From the NCBI GenBank assembly GCA_937920725.1, contig CALEUW010000008.1:1-64000 (forward strand): a stretch of DNA of 64,000 nt, given 5' to 3'. Shown piece after piece: positions 16,521-25,918 of this stretch. Each line of letters starts with the position of its first letter. Within the stretch, counting starts at the first letter, position 1. The notes below the pieces were generated by a model. That model was not told where the DNA came from and did no database searches. It saw only the letters and a program-made list of their open reading frames with translations. Both the position numbers and the translations under genes were made by a program. The stretch comes from UMGS1601 sp900553335 (lineage in GTDB: Bacteria; Bacillota; Clostridia; Oscillospirales; Ruminococcaceae).

Positions 16521-18761
16521 TTAATAATGATTTCCGGAACAGGTTTCAGGAATATTTGAATCTTTATAATATCCCGTATCTGTATCATAGCATCTGCTTC
16601 CGGCAATAAGTCCTGTTGACTTACAGTATTTAAGCTCTTTAACTGTATCTGGCATTGCGAACTCCTTAGCAGTACCGGCATCTGCAATATTTCCGAAAAT
16701 ATTTTTCCATATTGCTCCTATATTTTTATACTGATTTCTGTCGATCTCGCTTAATAGCTCGTATCCAATCCATACACCGCTTACATATTCAGGCGTACAG
16801 CTAACAAAAGTAAGATTCTGCCACTTATCAGATGTACCGGTTTTTCCTACCAAATCCACATTCTGAAGCTTAGCGTATCGTCCCGTACCTTCTGAATTCG
16901 TTATAACCGTCTGAAGCATACGATTCATTACATATCCCGTTGACGAATCAATTGCCTGTTCTGAAACATACTGGTTATCATAAATTACATTTCCAAGCTT
17001 ATCAACAATTTTTGATACAAACGATGGCTTATACCATTTTCCTTGATTTCCGAAGACCTGATATGCGCCTACAAGCTCGTCAAGATAAACGCCATATGTG
17101 AATTCTCCTACAGTCATAGGCGAATAAGCGTCGTCAGTCTTTCCGTTCTCATTTGCTACAAGGCTTGTCAGATGCATTGTATCCTGCAAAAAGTTAAAGC
17201 AGTATGTTGGAGTAAGCTTTTTAACAAGCTGAGCAGGAGCAGTATTCAAGGACTTATAAAGCATTTGATATGTGAAATAATTTTTATGCGACCAATTTGA
17301 AGAATATCCGTCTTCAGAATAGTTTACAGGCCACTCTTCTTTTTTTCCTTCATCATTTATTATTTCGATAGGATCGTCTTTAAACAAGGTTGAATAAGTG
17401 ATCAGATCCTTATCAAGTGCAGGAGCATAAGAGGCAATAGGCTTTATAGACGAACCCGGAGAACGTCTTGCCATAGTAGCGTAGCTAAGCGAACGTGAAA
17501 CAGTTTTTTCTCCTCTGTCACCTACCACTGCTCTTACGTTTCCGCTGTAGTCCATAGCAATAAACGCAGACTTAAGAGTATCATCGTCAGAGGTATAATA
17601 CGCAAAGTTTGTAGGATCTAAAAATTTGTTTTCAACCTCACTTTGCATATTCAAATCAACATTTGTATATACGGTATATCCGCCCGCAAGAAGCTTATCC
17701 TCAGCCGTTTCGTAATCTATACCCTCTGTTTCCTGTAAAATATCCAAAACATTGTTGATTGCGGCGTCTACATAATAAGAGGAAACACCTACACATTCAT
17801 ATTTATTGTCCGTATTCTCTACTGCTGTAGTAAAATTAGGATCACCTGTTACAACAAGTTCTTCAGCTAATGCATCATTATACTCATTAGTTGAAATAGC
17901 GCCGTAATCAAGCATATTCTTTAAAATGAAATCATCAGCTCTTCCGACATTCATATCATAATCATATAAAGGATTGTAAATTGTCGGAGAACGGGTTATA
18001 GCCGCTAGACTAGCAGCTTCTTTAACCGACAGATCAGCTACATCCTTTGAAAAATAATAATTAGCAGCAGCCTGAACTCCGCAAACGTTATTTCCAAGAG
18101 GTACAATATTCAGATATGCCTCTAAAATATCATCTTTAGTAGCAGTTCTTTCAAGATTAATAGATCTGAAAATCTCTCTTATCTTTCTTGCATATCCTTC
18201 TCCACCCATCTGAGCATCGTCGCCGGTTATATTCTTGATAGTTTGCTGAGTTATGGTAGAACCGCCCTGATTCTCACCATAAATAGGTATAAATACATTA
18301 ACAAACGCTGCAAGGGTTCTTTTAAAATCAACTCCGTCATGAGAATAAAATCTCTCATCTTCTGTAGAAACAAACGCATCTCTGACGTGCTTCGGAATAT
18401 TTTCTATGTCCACCCATGTTCTCTTCTCGCCGTTTCCTGACATTGAGTAGTACAAAACATACTGATCGCTCGTTTCGTCTTCTTTGTCATATTCAGGATT
18501 TTCAGCCAAAAATCTTGTCGTGAAATTGACCTCAACATTATCAAGATTTATGGTTGAAGTTGTATCTGCAAAATTAAGAATATAAATCGTCAATGCGGTG
18601 ACCAAAATTGATCCGCTTATTACAATTATCAGAAATACAGAAAGCATAAACATCATAAGAAATTTCAAAACCTTATATGCCTTCCCGTGACGCTTATTTA
18701 CCTTTCTTTTTGTTGTCTTATATTGTGAATTAGCGCCTGAATTCAATTCCTCTCTTTTCAT
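16521..18761 (-). CDS. Class A penicillin-binding protein (PBP1A type)
   Basis: This is a 746-aa bifunctional wall synthase. There is a basic cytoplasmic tail, a membrane anchor at about 33-62, a GT51 glycosyltransferase domain with STEDERFYSHDG (catalytic Glu) and GGSTITQQTIKN, and a transpeptidase domain with SPGSSIKP (catalytic Ser-x-x-Lys), SLN and GKTGTSDKW. It polymerises and cross-links peptidoglycan outside the membrane. All three transpeptidase motifs are intact. Upstream lies the repeat-rich gap 18762-19245. Confidence 0.94.
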   Translation of the reverse strand: MKREELNSGANSQYKTTKRKVNKRHGKAYKVLKFLMMFMLSVFLIIVISGSILVTALTIYILNFADTTSTINLDNVEVNFTTRFLAENPEYDKEDETSDQYVLYYSMSGNGEKRTWVDIENIPKHVRDAFVSTEDERFYSHDGVDFKRTLAAFVNVFIPIYGENQGGSTITQQTIKNITGDDAQMGGEGYARKIREIFRSINLERTATKDDILEAYLNIVPLGNNVCGVQAAANYYFSKDVADLSVKEAASLAAITRSPTIYNPLYDYDMNVGRADDFILKNMLDYGAISTNEYNDALAEELVVTGDPNFTTAVENTDNKYECVGVSSYYVDAAINNVLDILQETEGIDYETAEDKLLAGGYTVYTNVDLNMQSEVENKFLDPTNFAYYTSDDDTLKSAFIAMDYSGNVRAVVGDRGEKTVSRSLSYATMARRSPGSSIKPIASYAPALDKDLITYSTLFKDDPIEIINDEGKKEEWPVNYSEDGYSSNWSHKNYFTYQMLYKSLNTAPAQLVKKLTPTYCFNFLQDTMHLTSLVANENGKTDDAYSPMTVGEFTYGVYLDELVGAYQVFGNQGKWYKPSFVSKIVDKLGNVIYDNQYVSEQAIDSSTGYVMNRMLQTVITNSEGTGRYAKLQNVDLVGKTGTSDKWQNLTFVSCTPEYVSGVWIGYELLSEIDRNQYKNIGAIWKNIFGNIADAGTAKEFAMPDTVKELKYCKSTGLIAGSRCYDTDTGYYKDSNIPETCSGNHY

Positions 18762-18928
18762 AGCAATCCTTTCAATTCATCAGAAACTTATTTAATTTAT
18801 CATTATACCTGTGCTGTAATAATTCCCCAAGGAACTCCAGTTCCTTAGTTTTCAACATGAAGTTACATTCTTATGCTGAAAAACTAAATAGAACTCGCCG
18901 CCTTTAGTGACAAAGGACATCATTGGTG

Positions 18929-19017
18929 TTCAATAAGGGGCAACACCCTGTAATTCAACAAACGACCAAGCATTAGCCCCTTAGCCTTGAAGGCGGGGAT
19001 ATAGTCGTTGTTATATA
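18929..19017 (+). repeat. Structured intergenic repeat, copy B
   Basis: TTCAATAAGGGGCAA, ATTCAACAAACGAC, CATTAGCCCCTTAG and GTCGTTGTTATATA occur in the family order. AACGAC can pair with the closing GTCGTT, and inner CCCC with GGGG. Directly left lie further inverted repeats: AAGGAACT/AGTTCCTT (18829-18846) and AGTTTTCAACAT with ATGCTGAAAAACT (18848-18885). Confidence 0.75.
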
Positions 19018-19099
19018 CACAATTTTACACAATGTAGTATATCACAAAAAGCAAAAAAAGTAAAGAGGGATAAGAAAAAACTTACCCCTCCGAATATTT

Positions 19100-19240
19100 T
19101 TCAATAAGGGGCAAAGCCCCATAATTCAACAAACGACCGGGCATTAGTCCCTTAGTATTTCAGCTGAGGATTGTTTTCCTCTACTGAAAGGCTAAGTTGT
19201 CCGCCGCCTTTAAGGCGGCGGACACAGTCGTTTTTATAAT
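19100..19240 (+). repeat. Structured intergenic repeat, copy C (largest)
   Basis: This copy shows the full fold: GGGGC-AAA-GCCCC, then an outer stem AACGAC/GTCGTT. The outer stem encloses two arms, CTTAG...TTTCAG...GAGG with CCTC...CTGAAA...CTAAG, and the perfect GTCCGCCGCCTT/AAGGCGGCGGAC (19199-19223). It ends 5 bases from the stop codon of ispH-rpsA. Confidence 0.8.
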
Positions 19241-19245
19241 TATAC

Positions 19246-21291
19246 TTATTCAGCCGAATCGTCTGCCGAAGCTTCCTCATCATCAAACGAATGATCATCT
19301 TCTGTCGAATAAACAACGTCAGACTCAGGCTCTTCATCAAAATCCTCTTCTAATTCCTCAGCCTTAGGCTCTTCAGGGAGAAGCGCTCTCATCGAAAGGC
19401 TGATTCTGTTCTGCTCAGAATCAATTTCTGTAATTTTAACCTGAACCTCATCACCGACCTTAAGAATATCCCCTACATTTTCAACTCTCTGGTTTGCAAT
19501 CTGAGAAATATGTATTAATCCATCAATGCCGTCAATGATTCTTGCAAATGCTCCAAAAGAAGTAATTGATACGATGGTAACAGTAATCTCCTGTCCAACA
19601 CCATAGTTGCTGTTGAACACAACCCAAGGGTTGTCCTCTTCCTTCTTCATAACAAGAGAAACCTTAGCGTTTTCTTTGTCGAGATCCTTAATTGTTACTT
19701 CAACTTCATCGCCTACTGCAACAACATCAGAAGGATGCTTGATTCTCTTCCATGTAATATCAGGCTTTCTAACAAGACCGTCAATTCCGCCGAGATCAAC
19801 AAATACGCCGTAATCTGTGATGCTCTTAACAATTCCCTTAATTGTCTGTCCAGCCTCAGCAGTTTCTAAGAAAGCAGCCTTTGCCTTTTCTCTTTCTTCT
19901 CTTACAACTGCACGAATTGAACCGACAGCACGAGATCTTCTCTCGTCAAGATCAATGATTTTAAATCTTACTTCAGTCTTTAAAAGCTTGTCTAAGCTCT
20001 CTCCTCTGCTGACATTTGACTGTGTTCCCGGAATAAATACCTTTACTCCGTTTGTTGAAACAAGAACACCGCCTTTAACGACATTCGTAACAACACCTGT
20101 TAAAATGCTGTCCTCTTCTTTAGCAGTCTTTATAGTTTCAAAGCCTACAAGTGCGTCCACTCTCTTCTTAGAAAGTGTAACAATACCTTCCTGATCGTTG
20201 GTCTTCAAAACGACTACATCAACTTCGTCGCCGACAGCCAAAACATCTTCAGGCTTCTTGGTTGGATCATCTGTAATCTCAGACGCAGATATAATACCTG
20301 TGCTTTTAACACCGATGTCAACAAGCGCTTCACTCTTGTTCACTGCTGTAACTGTACCGGTCAGCTTCGCTCCTATATATATTTTTTTGAAAGACTGCTC
20401 TAAAGCTTCTTCAAAATTGAAATTCTCTTCATTATTTAGAATCTCAGTCATGGTTCTTTCTACCTCCTTGATAATATATGCCGGAGTTGATGCGCCGGCA
20501 GAAATTCCTAAGAATTTGACACCCGAAAAATCCAGATCATAAAGCTCTTTAGCATCCTCAACCAAGTAAGTTTTACAGTTTTCACTGCATACCTCTTTGA
20601 GTTTCAATGTATTTGAGCTGTGCCGTCCTCCTACTATAAGCATCATATCAGCTTTCTTTGACAGTTCACGAGCATCAGTCTGCCTTTTCGATGTAGCACT
20701 GCATATCGTGTCAAAAATTTTTGATTGCGGAAAGCTGCTTAAAATAATGCTTTTTAGCTTTTCCCATTCCGATTCATTAAAAGTAGTTTGCGAAACAACG
20801 GCAATTTTTTCGTTCAAGGAAAATTCTTTCAAAACTTCCGAAAGCTCTTTCTCATTTGAAAAAACATGTGCACCATTTGCGCAATGACCTTCAATACCTA
20901 TGACTTCAGGGTGAGTTTTATTTCCTGCAATAAGCATTCTATATCCGTTTGAAGAATGCTCCAAGCAAATAGCATGTATTCGGGAAACAAAAGGACAAGT
21001 AGCGTCAATTATCTCTGCACCTACATTTTTGAGTGCGTCATAAGTAGACTTAGGAACTCCGTGAGAACGAATCACAACAACGCAGTCCTTAGCTTCGTTT
21101 ATGTCGTCAACTGCAACAACGCCTTTTTTTTCAAGATCATTGACAACGCTCTGATTGTGGATTATAGGTCCTAATGTGACAACGCTTTTACTTCGGTTAT
21201 CCAGTTTATTATACACTATTTTAATCGCCCTGTCTACACCAAAACAAAATCCTGCTGTCTTTGCGACGAAAATTTTACAATTTGTTAACAT
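19246..21291 (-). CDS. ispH-rpsA: IspH (HMBPP reductase) fused to ribosomal protein S1
   Basis: This is a 681-aa fusion. Residues 1-280 are IspH, the last MEP-pathway enzyme, with the three [4Fe-4S] cysteines in GFCFG (Cys16), ATCPF (Cys99) and TICSAT (Cys197), plus RSHG and THPE. Four S1 RNA-binding repeats follow (starting near ILTGVV, TIKGIV and EITVTI, after a first one at about 300), and an acidic tail. The combination is known in clostridia. I chose MLTNCKIF as start because its ATG lies one base after the cmk-plsC stop; the frame extends to a TTG at 21324, which would overlap that gene. Translational coupling is likely. Confidence 0.93.
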   Translation of the reverse strand: MLTNCKIFVAKTAGFCFGVDRAIKIVYNKLDNRSKSVVTLGPIIHNQSVVNDLEKKGVVAVDDINEAKDCVVVIRSHGVPKSTYDALKNVGAEIIDATCPFVSRIHAICLEHSSNGYRMLIAGNKTHPEVIGIEGHCANGAHVFSNEKELSEVLKEFSLNEKIAVVSQTTFNESEWEKLKSIILSSFPQSKIFDTICSATSKRQTDARELSKKADMMLIVGGRHSSNTLKLKEVCSENCKTYLVEDAKELYDLDFSGVKFLGISAGASTPAYIIKEVERTMTEILNNEENFNFEEALEQSFKKIYIGAKLTGTVTAVNKSEALVDIGVKSTGIISASEITDDPTKKPEDVLAVGDEVDVVVLKTNDQEGIVTLSKKRVDALVGFETIKTAKEEDSILTGVVTNVVKGGVLVSTNGVKVFIPGTQSNVSRGESLDKLLKTEVRFKIIDLDERRSRAVGSIRAVVREEREKAKAAFLETAEAGQTIKGIVKSITDYGVFVDLGGIDGLVRKPDITWKRIKHPSDVVAVGDEVEVTIKDLDKENAKVSLVMKKEEDNPWVVFNSNYGVGQEITVTIVSITSFGAFARIIDGIDGLIHISQIANQRVENVGDILKVGDEVQVKITEIDSEQNRISLSMRALLPEEPKAEELEEDFDEEPESDVVYSTEDDHSFDDEEASADDSAE

Positions 21292-21292
21292 C

Positions 21293-22648
21293 TTATTTTG
21301 CTGCCTCATCTGATTTACCTTCAACCAACTCTGTTATTGACGACATGATTTCGTTTTTCAAAATTTTTAGTTTTTTAGAACTGCAATCATCAACACCTAT
21401 TTCAGACGGGATAATCGGTTTTCCGAATTTCACGGTTACTTTTCGTCTGAATTTAATCTTCCCTTCAAAAACAATTCCTGTAGGAATTACCGGAACCTGA
21501 GCAATTGCTGCAACAAGCGCAACACCTGTTTTCCCTTTCAAAACCTTTCCGTCCTTTGAACGAGTTCCTTCAGGAAAAATCACAAGGTTATAGCCTTTAT
21601 TAAGGCGGACTAAAGAGGTTTCAATAGCCTCTGCTCCTCCGCTTCCTCTGGTCACGGGGAAAGCTCCGAAAAGTCTTATTATAATTGCAAAAATCTTATT
21701 CTGCTTAAAGAGCTCCTCTTTAGCCATAAACGAAAACATGACCTTTGGCTTTATAGAAATTAAAATCGGATCAGTATAGCTTCTGTGATTGCTTGCAAAA
21801 ATGTTAGAGCCGTCTTTCGGAACATTTTCCAGTCCTTCAAAGCTCACATCAAGATATATATAAAATATCGCCTTTGCAATAGCACGCAAAAAAACGTGGC
21901 ATATTCTTTTCCAAATAGGAGGCTTATTTCCCTTTACAACAGGTTTTACCTCAGGGATTTCTCTGGTTCTTTTTTTTTTCTGATTAACTGTTTGTGTTAT
22001 AACTTCCACTATTTTATCAATCGATTCTTCAAGATTAAGAGAAGAAGTGTCAACAAGTACTGCGTCTTCTGCCTGCTTAAGAGGCGCTACGTCACGGTGA
22101 GTATCATTATAATCCCTTTGATTTACATCTTCGAGGACATCTTCATATGTGACTTTCTCACCCTTTTGAACAAGTTCGTCATACCGGCGTTTTGCACGCT
22201 TCTGAGCAGATGCAGTAAGAAAAATTTTCACATCAGCATCAGGCAAAACTACAGTAGCTATATCTCTTCCGTCCATTATAACGTCATTATTTTTTGCCAA
22301 GTTTTTTTGAAGTGACAGTAAAAATGCTCTTGTTTCACCGATAGCCGAAACCTCAGACGCTGCCATTGATATTTCAGGAGTTCTTATTTTATCGCTTACA
22401 TCCTCTCCGTTTAAAATAATTCTCTGGCCCTGAGATGTGTACTTTAATTCAATATTAATATCATCAAGCACATCAACTACCGCATCCTTATTTTTGGGGT
22501 CTAAATTATTGCTTACAACATAAAAAGCAACTGCACGATACATAGCTCCCGTATCGACATAAAGATATTTGAGCCGCTCGGCAGCAGCCCTTGCAATCGT
22601 AGATTTTCCGGCGCCGGAAGGTCCGTCAAGCGCAACGTTTATTCCCAT
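21293..22648 (-). CDS. cmk-plsC: Cytidylate kinase fused to 1-acylglycerol-3-phosphate acyltransferase
   Basis: The protein has 451 aa. Residues 1-220 are Cmk: P-loop GPSGAGKST (9-17), VDTGAMYR and MDGRDIATVVLP, phosphorylating CMP/dCMP. After a basic linker, residues 245-451 are PlsC: a hydrophobic segment, NHRSYTD (the H-x4-D active site) and FPEGTRSKDG, making phosphatidic acid at the membrane. In most Firmicutes the two are separate neighbouring genes. The stop is one base before the IspH start, so the block makes a nucleotide kinase, a lipid enzyme, an isoprenoid enzyme and a ribosomal protein from two cistrons. Confidence 0.93.
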   Translation of the reverse strand: MGINVALDGPSGAGKSTIARAAAERLKYLYVDTGAMYRAVAFYVVSNNLDPKNKDAVVDVLDDINIELKYTSQGQRIILNGEDVSDKIRTPEISMAASEVSAIGETRAFLLSLQKNLAKNNDVIMDGRDIATVVLPDADVKIFLTASAQKRAKRRYDELVQKGEKVTYEDVLEDVNQRDYNDTHRDVAPLKQAEDAVLVDTSSLNLEESIDKIVEVITQTVNQKKKRTREIPEVKPVVKGNKPPIWKRICHVFLRAIAKAIFYIYLDVSFEGLENVPKDGSNIFASNHRSYTDPILISIKPKVMFSFMAKEELFKQNKIFAIIIRLFGAFPVTRGSGGAEAIETSLVRLNKGYNLVIFPEGTRSKDGKVLKGKTGVALVAAIAQVPVIPTGIVFEGKIKFRRKVTVKFGKPIIPSEIGVDDCSSKKLKILKNEIMSSITELVEGKSDEAAK

Positions 22649-22654
22649 AAATTC

Positions 22655-23881
22655 CTACCATCCTTTAAAATTATTTGAAACAGCATTTGCTGTTGAAAAG
22701 GCAATTTGTAAATTAAATCCTCCAGTATATGCATCAACATCCAAAACCTCGCCGATAAAATAAAGAGAATTTATTTTCTTGCTTTCCATTGTTTTTGGGT
22801 TTATTTCCTTTATATCAATACCGCCTCTTGTGATAACAGCTTCCTCTATCGGTCTTTTTCCTTTTACACTCAAAGGCATTCCCTTTATTGCTTTGATAAG
22901 CGCTTTTCGCTGTTCCTTTGTAACCGAATTCACCTTTAAAGACGGATCTATTTTACAAATATTAAGTATCGGGGATATCAAAGAAGAAGGTAAAAGCTTA
23001 GTAAGAGTATTAGCAATTGTTCTATTAGTATTAAGCGAAAAATCTCTTAGCATTCTGTTGTCAAGCTTTTTCTCGTCAAGTCCCGGCTTTAAATCAACTT
23101 CGTATCTGTAGTGGGTACCATTTCTCATATGAGCTGATGAGGACAAAACCAAAGGTCCGGAAACTCCGAAATGAGTAAAAAGCATTTCCCCAAGCTCTTC
23201 AAAAACAGGTTTTGCAGTACCGATTTCAAAAAGCTTTAACACAACGTTTCTGAGAGAAAGTCCCATGATAGAACTTACAAACTTCTCTTTTATTTCAATC
23301 GGCACTAAAGAAGGCGTTATCTCGGTTACGTTTATTCCAAGATCTTCAGCAAATTTATACCCGTCACCCGTAGAGCCTGTTTTCGGATAGCTTTTCCCGC
23401 CTGTTGCAACAATTACTGCATCGGAAAAATATTCACCGTGAGTTGTTTTGACTCCGACAGCTTTATTCTTATCAATAATTATTTTTTTTACACTATCAAA
23501 AATAAATTTTACACCAAGACTTCTCGCTCTGTCAACAAGCGAATCTACAATATCAGAAGACTTATCACTTTCGGGAAAGACTCGTTTACCTCTTTCTGTT
23601 TTAAGCCTGACTCCGAGATTTTCAAAAAACTCCATAGTATCATACGCATTAAAAGAATTAAGCGAGGAATACATAAATCTTGGGTTTCTCGGTATGTTTT
23701 TAAGTATATTGTCAGCATCGCTGTTGTTTGTTAAGTTGCATCTTCCTTTTCCTGTGATAAGAAGTTTTTTACCAAGAATTTTCTGATGCTCAAAAACAAA
23801 CACCTTATTATTATTCTCAGCACACTTTACAGCTGCCATAAGACCTGACGCTCCGCCGCCGACAATGATTATTTCACTCAT
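22655..23881 (-). CDS. HI0933/BaiN-family flavoprotein (NAD(P)/FAD oxidoreductase)
   Basis: The 408-aa protein begins with the FAD-binding GGGASGLMAAV. The family signature KKLLITGKGRCNLTN follows near 40-60, and VIATGGKSYPKTGSTGDGY near 155. The C-terminus has GEVLDVDAYTGGFNLQIAFS, the typical end of this family. The physiological substrate is not known for most members. The ATG follows the RpiR-type regulator's TAA with no gap. Confidence 0.88.
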   Translation of the reverse strand: MSEIIIVGGGASGLMAAVKCAENNNKVFVFEHQKILGKKLLITGKGRCNLTNNSDADNILKNIPRNPRFMYSSLNSFNAYDTMEFFENLGVRLKTERGKRVFPESDKSSDIVDSLVDRARSLGVKFIFDSVKKIIIDKNKAVGVKTTHGEYFSDAVIVATGGKSYPKTGSTGDGYKFAEDLGINVTEITPSLVPIEIKEKFVSSIMGLSLRNVVLKLFEIGTAKPVFEELGEMLFTHFGVSGPLVLSSSAHMRNGTHYRYEVDLKPGLDEKKLDNRMLRDFSLNTNRTIANTLTKLLPSSLISPILNICKIDPSLKVNSVTKEQRKALIKAIKGMPLSVKGKRPIEEAVITRGGIDIKEINPKTMESKKINSLYFIGEVLDVDAYTGGFNLQIAFSTANAVSNNFKGW

Positions 23882-24745
23882 TTACTGCTCCCTTGTGTCA
23901 TATGCGTTATACTCTTCCCATATCGCTTCCAGGCTTTTAAAATTCTCAGATATCATATCCTTTTTCTTTGCAGAAACAGCAACAAGTAAGGCATTAAGCA
24001 TAGACAAAGGTGCTACCAATGAATCAACAAAGCTCGCCATATCGCTGCCTGCAACAAGAAGATAATCGGCATACGGTGCAAGCGGAGAATTATAAGAATC
24101 AGTAAAAGCAACAACTTTCGCTTTCTTCTTTCTTGCATATTTAAGTCCGATAAGAGTTTGAGTGGAATACCTCGGAAATGAAAAACCGATTATAACATCG
24201 TTTTCATCTATACGCATAACCTGCTCAAGCATCTCGCTCGTTGAGGAGGACTTTATTCTTTTAACATACGGAAACATTAGACTAAAATAATACTCGGCAA
24301 AAGACGCAAGAGCTGATGCGCTTCTGTTTCCGATTATATAAATAGTGTTTGCATATGCAATTTTTTCAACTGCTTCATTAAAATCGACATCAGAAATTTT
24401 TAAAAGGGTTTCTTTGATTTTGTCTATATCGGTAGTCATCACCTTTTCGAGCAGGTTTTCAGTACCTATTCTATCATCGCTTAGCTCCATTCTCTGAACA
24501 GCTGTAAGTTTATTCTTTATAAGCTCCTGAAGGCTCTTTTGAAATTCGGGATATCCTTTAAATCCCAATGAAATCGCAAACCTTACAACAGTAGACTCTG
24601 AAACACCAACCGTTTCTCCGAGCCTTGATGCCGTCATAAACGCAGCCTTATCAAAATGATTTATCACATACTCCGATATAAGTGTATGACCTTTTGAGCA
24701 ATTGTTTAAATTCTCTTTCAGAACCTTAAGAAGATCCTTTTCCAT
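23882..24745 (-). CDS. MurR/RpiR family transcriptional regulator
   Basis: This 287-aa protein has an N-terminal HTH (TASRLGETVGVSESTVVRFAI is the core, residues about 35-55) and a C-terminal SIS sugar-phosphate domain (IYIIGNRSASALA, DVIIGFSFPRYS). Such regulators sense phosphosugars, but the ligand here is unknown. The start MEKDLLK was chosen because GGAGG lies 7 bases before it; the frame extends 5 codons further to a GTG that would include that ribosome site. Confidence 0.88.
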   Translation of the reverse strand: MEKDLLKVLKENLNNCSKGHTLISEYVINHFDKAAFMTASRLGETVGVSESTVVRFAISLGFKGYPEFQKSLQELIKNKLTAVQRMELSDDRIGTENLLEKVMTTDIDKIKETLLKISDVDFNEAVEKIAYANTIYIIGNRSASALASFAEYYFSLMFPYVKRIKSSSTSEMLEQVMRIDENDVIIGFSFPRYSTQTLIGLKYARKKKAKVVAFTDSYNSPLAPYADYLLVAGSDMASFVDSLVAPLSMLNALLVAVSAKKKDMISENFKSLEAIWEEYNAYDTREQ

Positions 24746-24747
24746 TT

Positions 24748-24963
24748 TTAGTCCTCCCACAGAGAGTTTATAAGACTCATATTTTCTTCTCGACGTTTAT
24801 TTGTTTCATCGGAAAGTATAGAAAAAACACCATTGTTTTTTTCTAAAATATCGTTCACCTGAATTTCCTTCGGAAGCTCAGACAAATCTAAAAATGAAAG
24901 CTCTCCGTTTTCATTTTCAAGCTTTACAACATTATTTTCAATAGTTAAAACGCTGAATTTCAT
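24748..24963 (-). CDS. DUF3006-type small protein
   Basis: The 71-aa protein has the pattern of DUF3006: a short beta-rich start (VLTIENNVVKLENENGELSF), LPKEIQVNDIL, and a C-terminal helix with ETNKRREENMSLINSLWE. Members commonly sit next to ComEC-like hydrolases, as here. The function is unknown. The spacing to both neighbours is only 2 bases or so. Confidence 0.7.
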   Translation of the reverse strand: MKFSVLTIENNVVKLENENGELSFLDLSELPKEIQVNDILEKNNGVFSILSDETNKRREENMSLINSLWED

Positions 24964-24965
24964 AA

Positions 24966-25892
24966 TCAGTCATCCTTATCTATACTAAGTCTTAATTCTT
25001 TATTATCGCAGTCAAATACAATATTCCCATTTAAATCAGTTCGATATATTTTATCGGTGTAATTTTTTATCCGTTTGATTGCAGAGTCGTTTGGATGTCC
25101 GTACTTGTTACCTGTTCCAACGCTTATAACCGCACAGGACGGATTTACTCTTTTTAAAAGGCTGTCGGAACTTGACGAAGAGCTTCCGTGATGCCCGACC
25201 AAAATTACATCAGCCGCAAAATCGAAATTTTTGTTTAAAAGTTCCTTTTCAGCTGTCTTTTCCAAATCTCCCATTATAATAAAGCTTCCTGCATTTGCAG
25301 TAAGCTTTGTGACAACCGAATAATTGTTAAGGTTGCTGTAATCGCCCTCCATAGCGTAAGTATTAACTTTTATACTGCCAATATAAAATTCTTCATCTCT
25401 GGCGGCACGGACGGAAAGTCCTTCATTCTTTATTTCATTTAAAAGCTTTGTATATGTATAGCTTGTAGGCGTCAGTTTTTCAGGAATTTTAGGCATTATT
25501 ATTTTTCCGACTTCAATATCGCTGTTTATTACCTCGATCACACCGCCCATATGATCTGTATGCTGATGAGAAATAATGATATAGTCAAGACGACGAATTC
25601 TAAGAGCCTTAAGATATGAAACTACATCCTTACCCTTATCCACTTCTCCCGCATCAATAAGCATAGCACTGTCGCCCGATTTTACAAGCGTGCAGTTACC
25701 CTGTCCGACATCTATAAAATTGACGGTATCGTTTGCGTCTGCACAAGCCGGATTAACGGAAATTTCAGCCTGTTTTTCAGTTAAGCTGATAATGCCGAAA
25801 TAATCCAGCGCACCGACTATTAAAACGATAGCTCCGGCAATCAAAGATATCAGCATTTTTGGATTTCTTGCACGAGATTTTTTCTTTGCCAT
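24966..25892 (-). CDS. ComEC-like metallo-beta-lactamase hydrolase, membrane-anchored
   Basis: The 308-aa protein has a basic N-terminus, one membrane anchor (about 12-32) and a metallo-beta-lactamase domain: NFIDVGQGNCTL, ISHQHTDHMGG (HxHxDH) and VGHHGSSSSSS. It resembles the stand-alone extracellular hydrolase domain of ComEC/Rec2, proposed to act on DNA or a nucleotide outside the membrane. The channel part of ComEC is absent. Confidence 0.88.
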   Translation of the reverse strand: MAKKKSRARNPKMLISLIAGAIVLIVGALDYFGIISLTEKQAEISVNPACADANDTVNFIDVGQGNCTLVKSGDSAMLIDAGEVDKGKDVVSYLKALRIRRLDYIIISHQHTDHMGGVIEVINSDIEVGKIIMPKIPEKLTPTSYTYTKLLNEIKNEGLSVRAARDEEFYIGSIKVNTYAMEGDYSNLNNYSVVTKLTANAGSFIIMGDLEKTAEKELLNKNFDFAADVILVGHHGSSSSSSDSLLKRVNPSCAVISVGTGNKYGHPNDSAIKRIKNYTDKIYRTDLNGNIVFDCDNKELRLSIDKDD

Positions 25893-25918
25893 TTTGTTTT
25901 CCTTTACTGCATTAAAAT

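Noticed and set aside
18829..19240. CRISPR-like array
   Set aside because: The repeats differ in length, are not evenly spaced, lack spacers, and their stems differ between copies; no cas gene is present.
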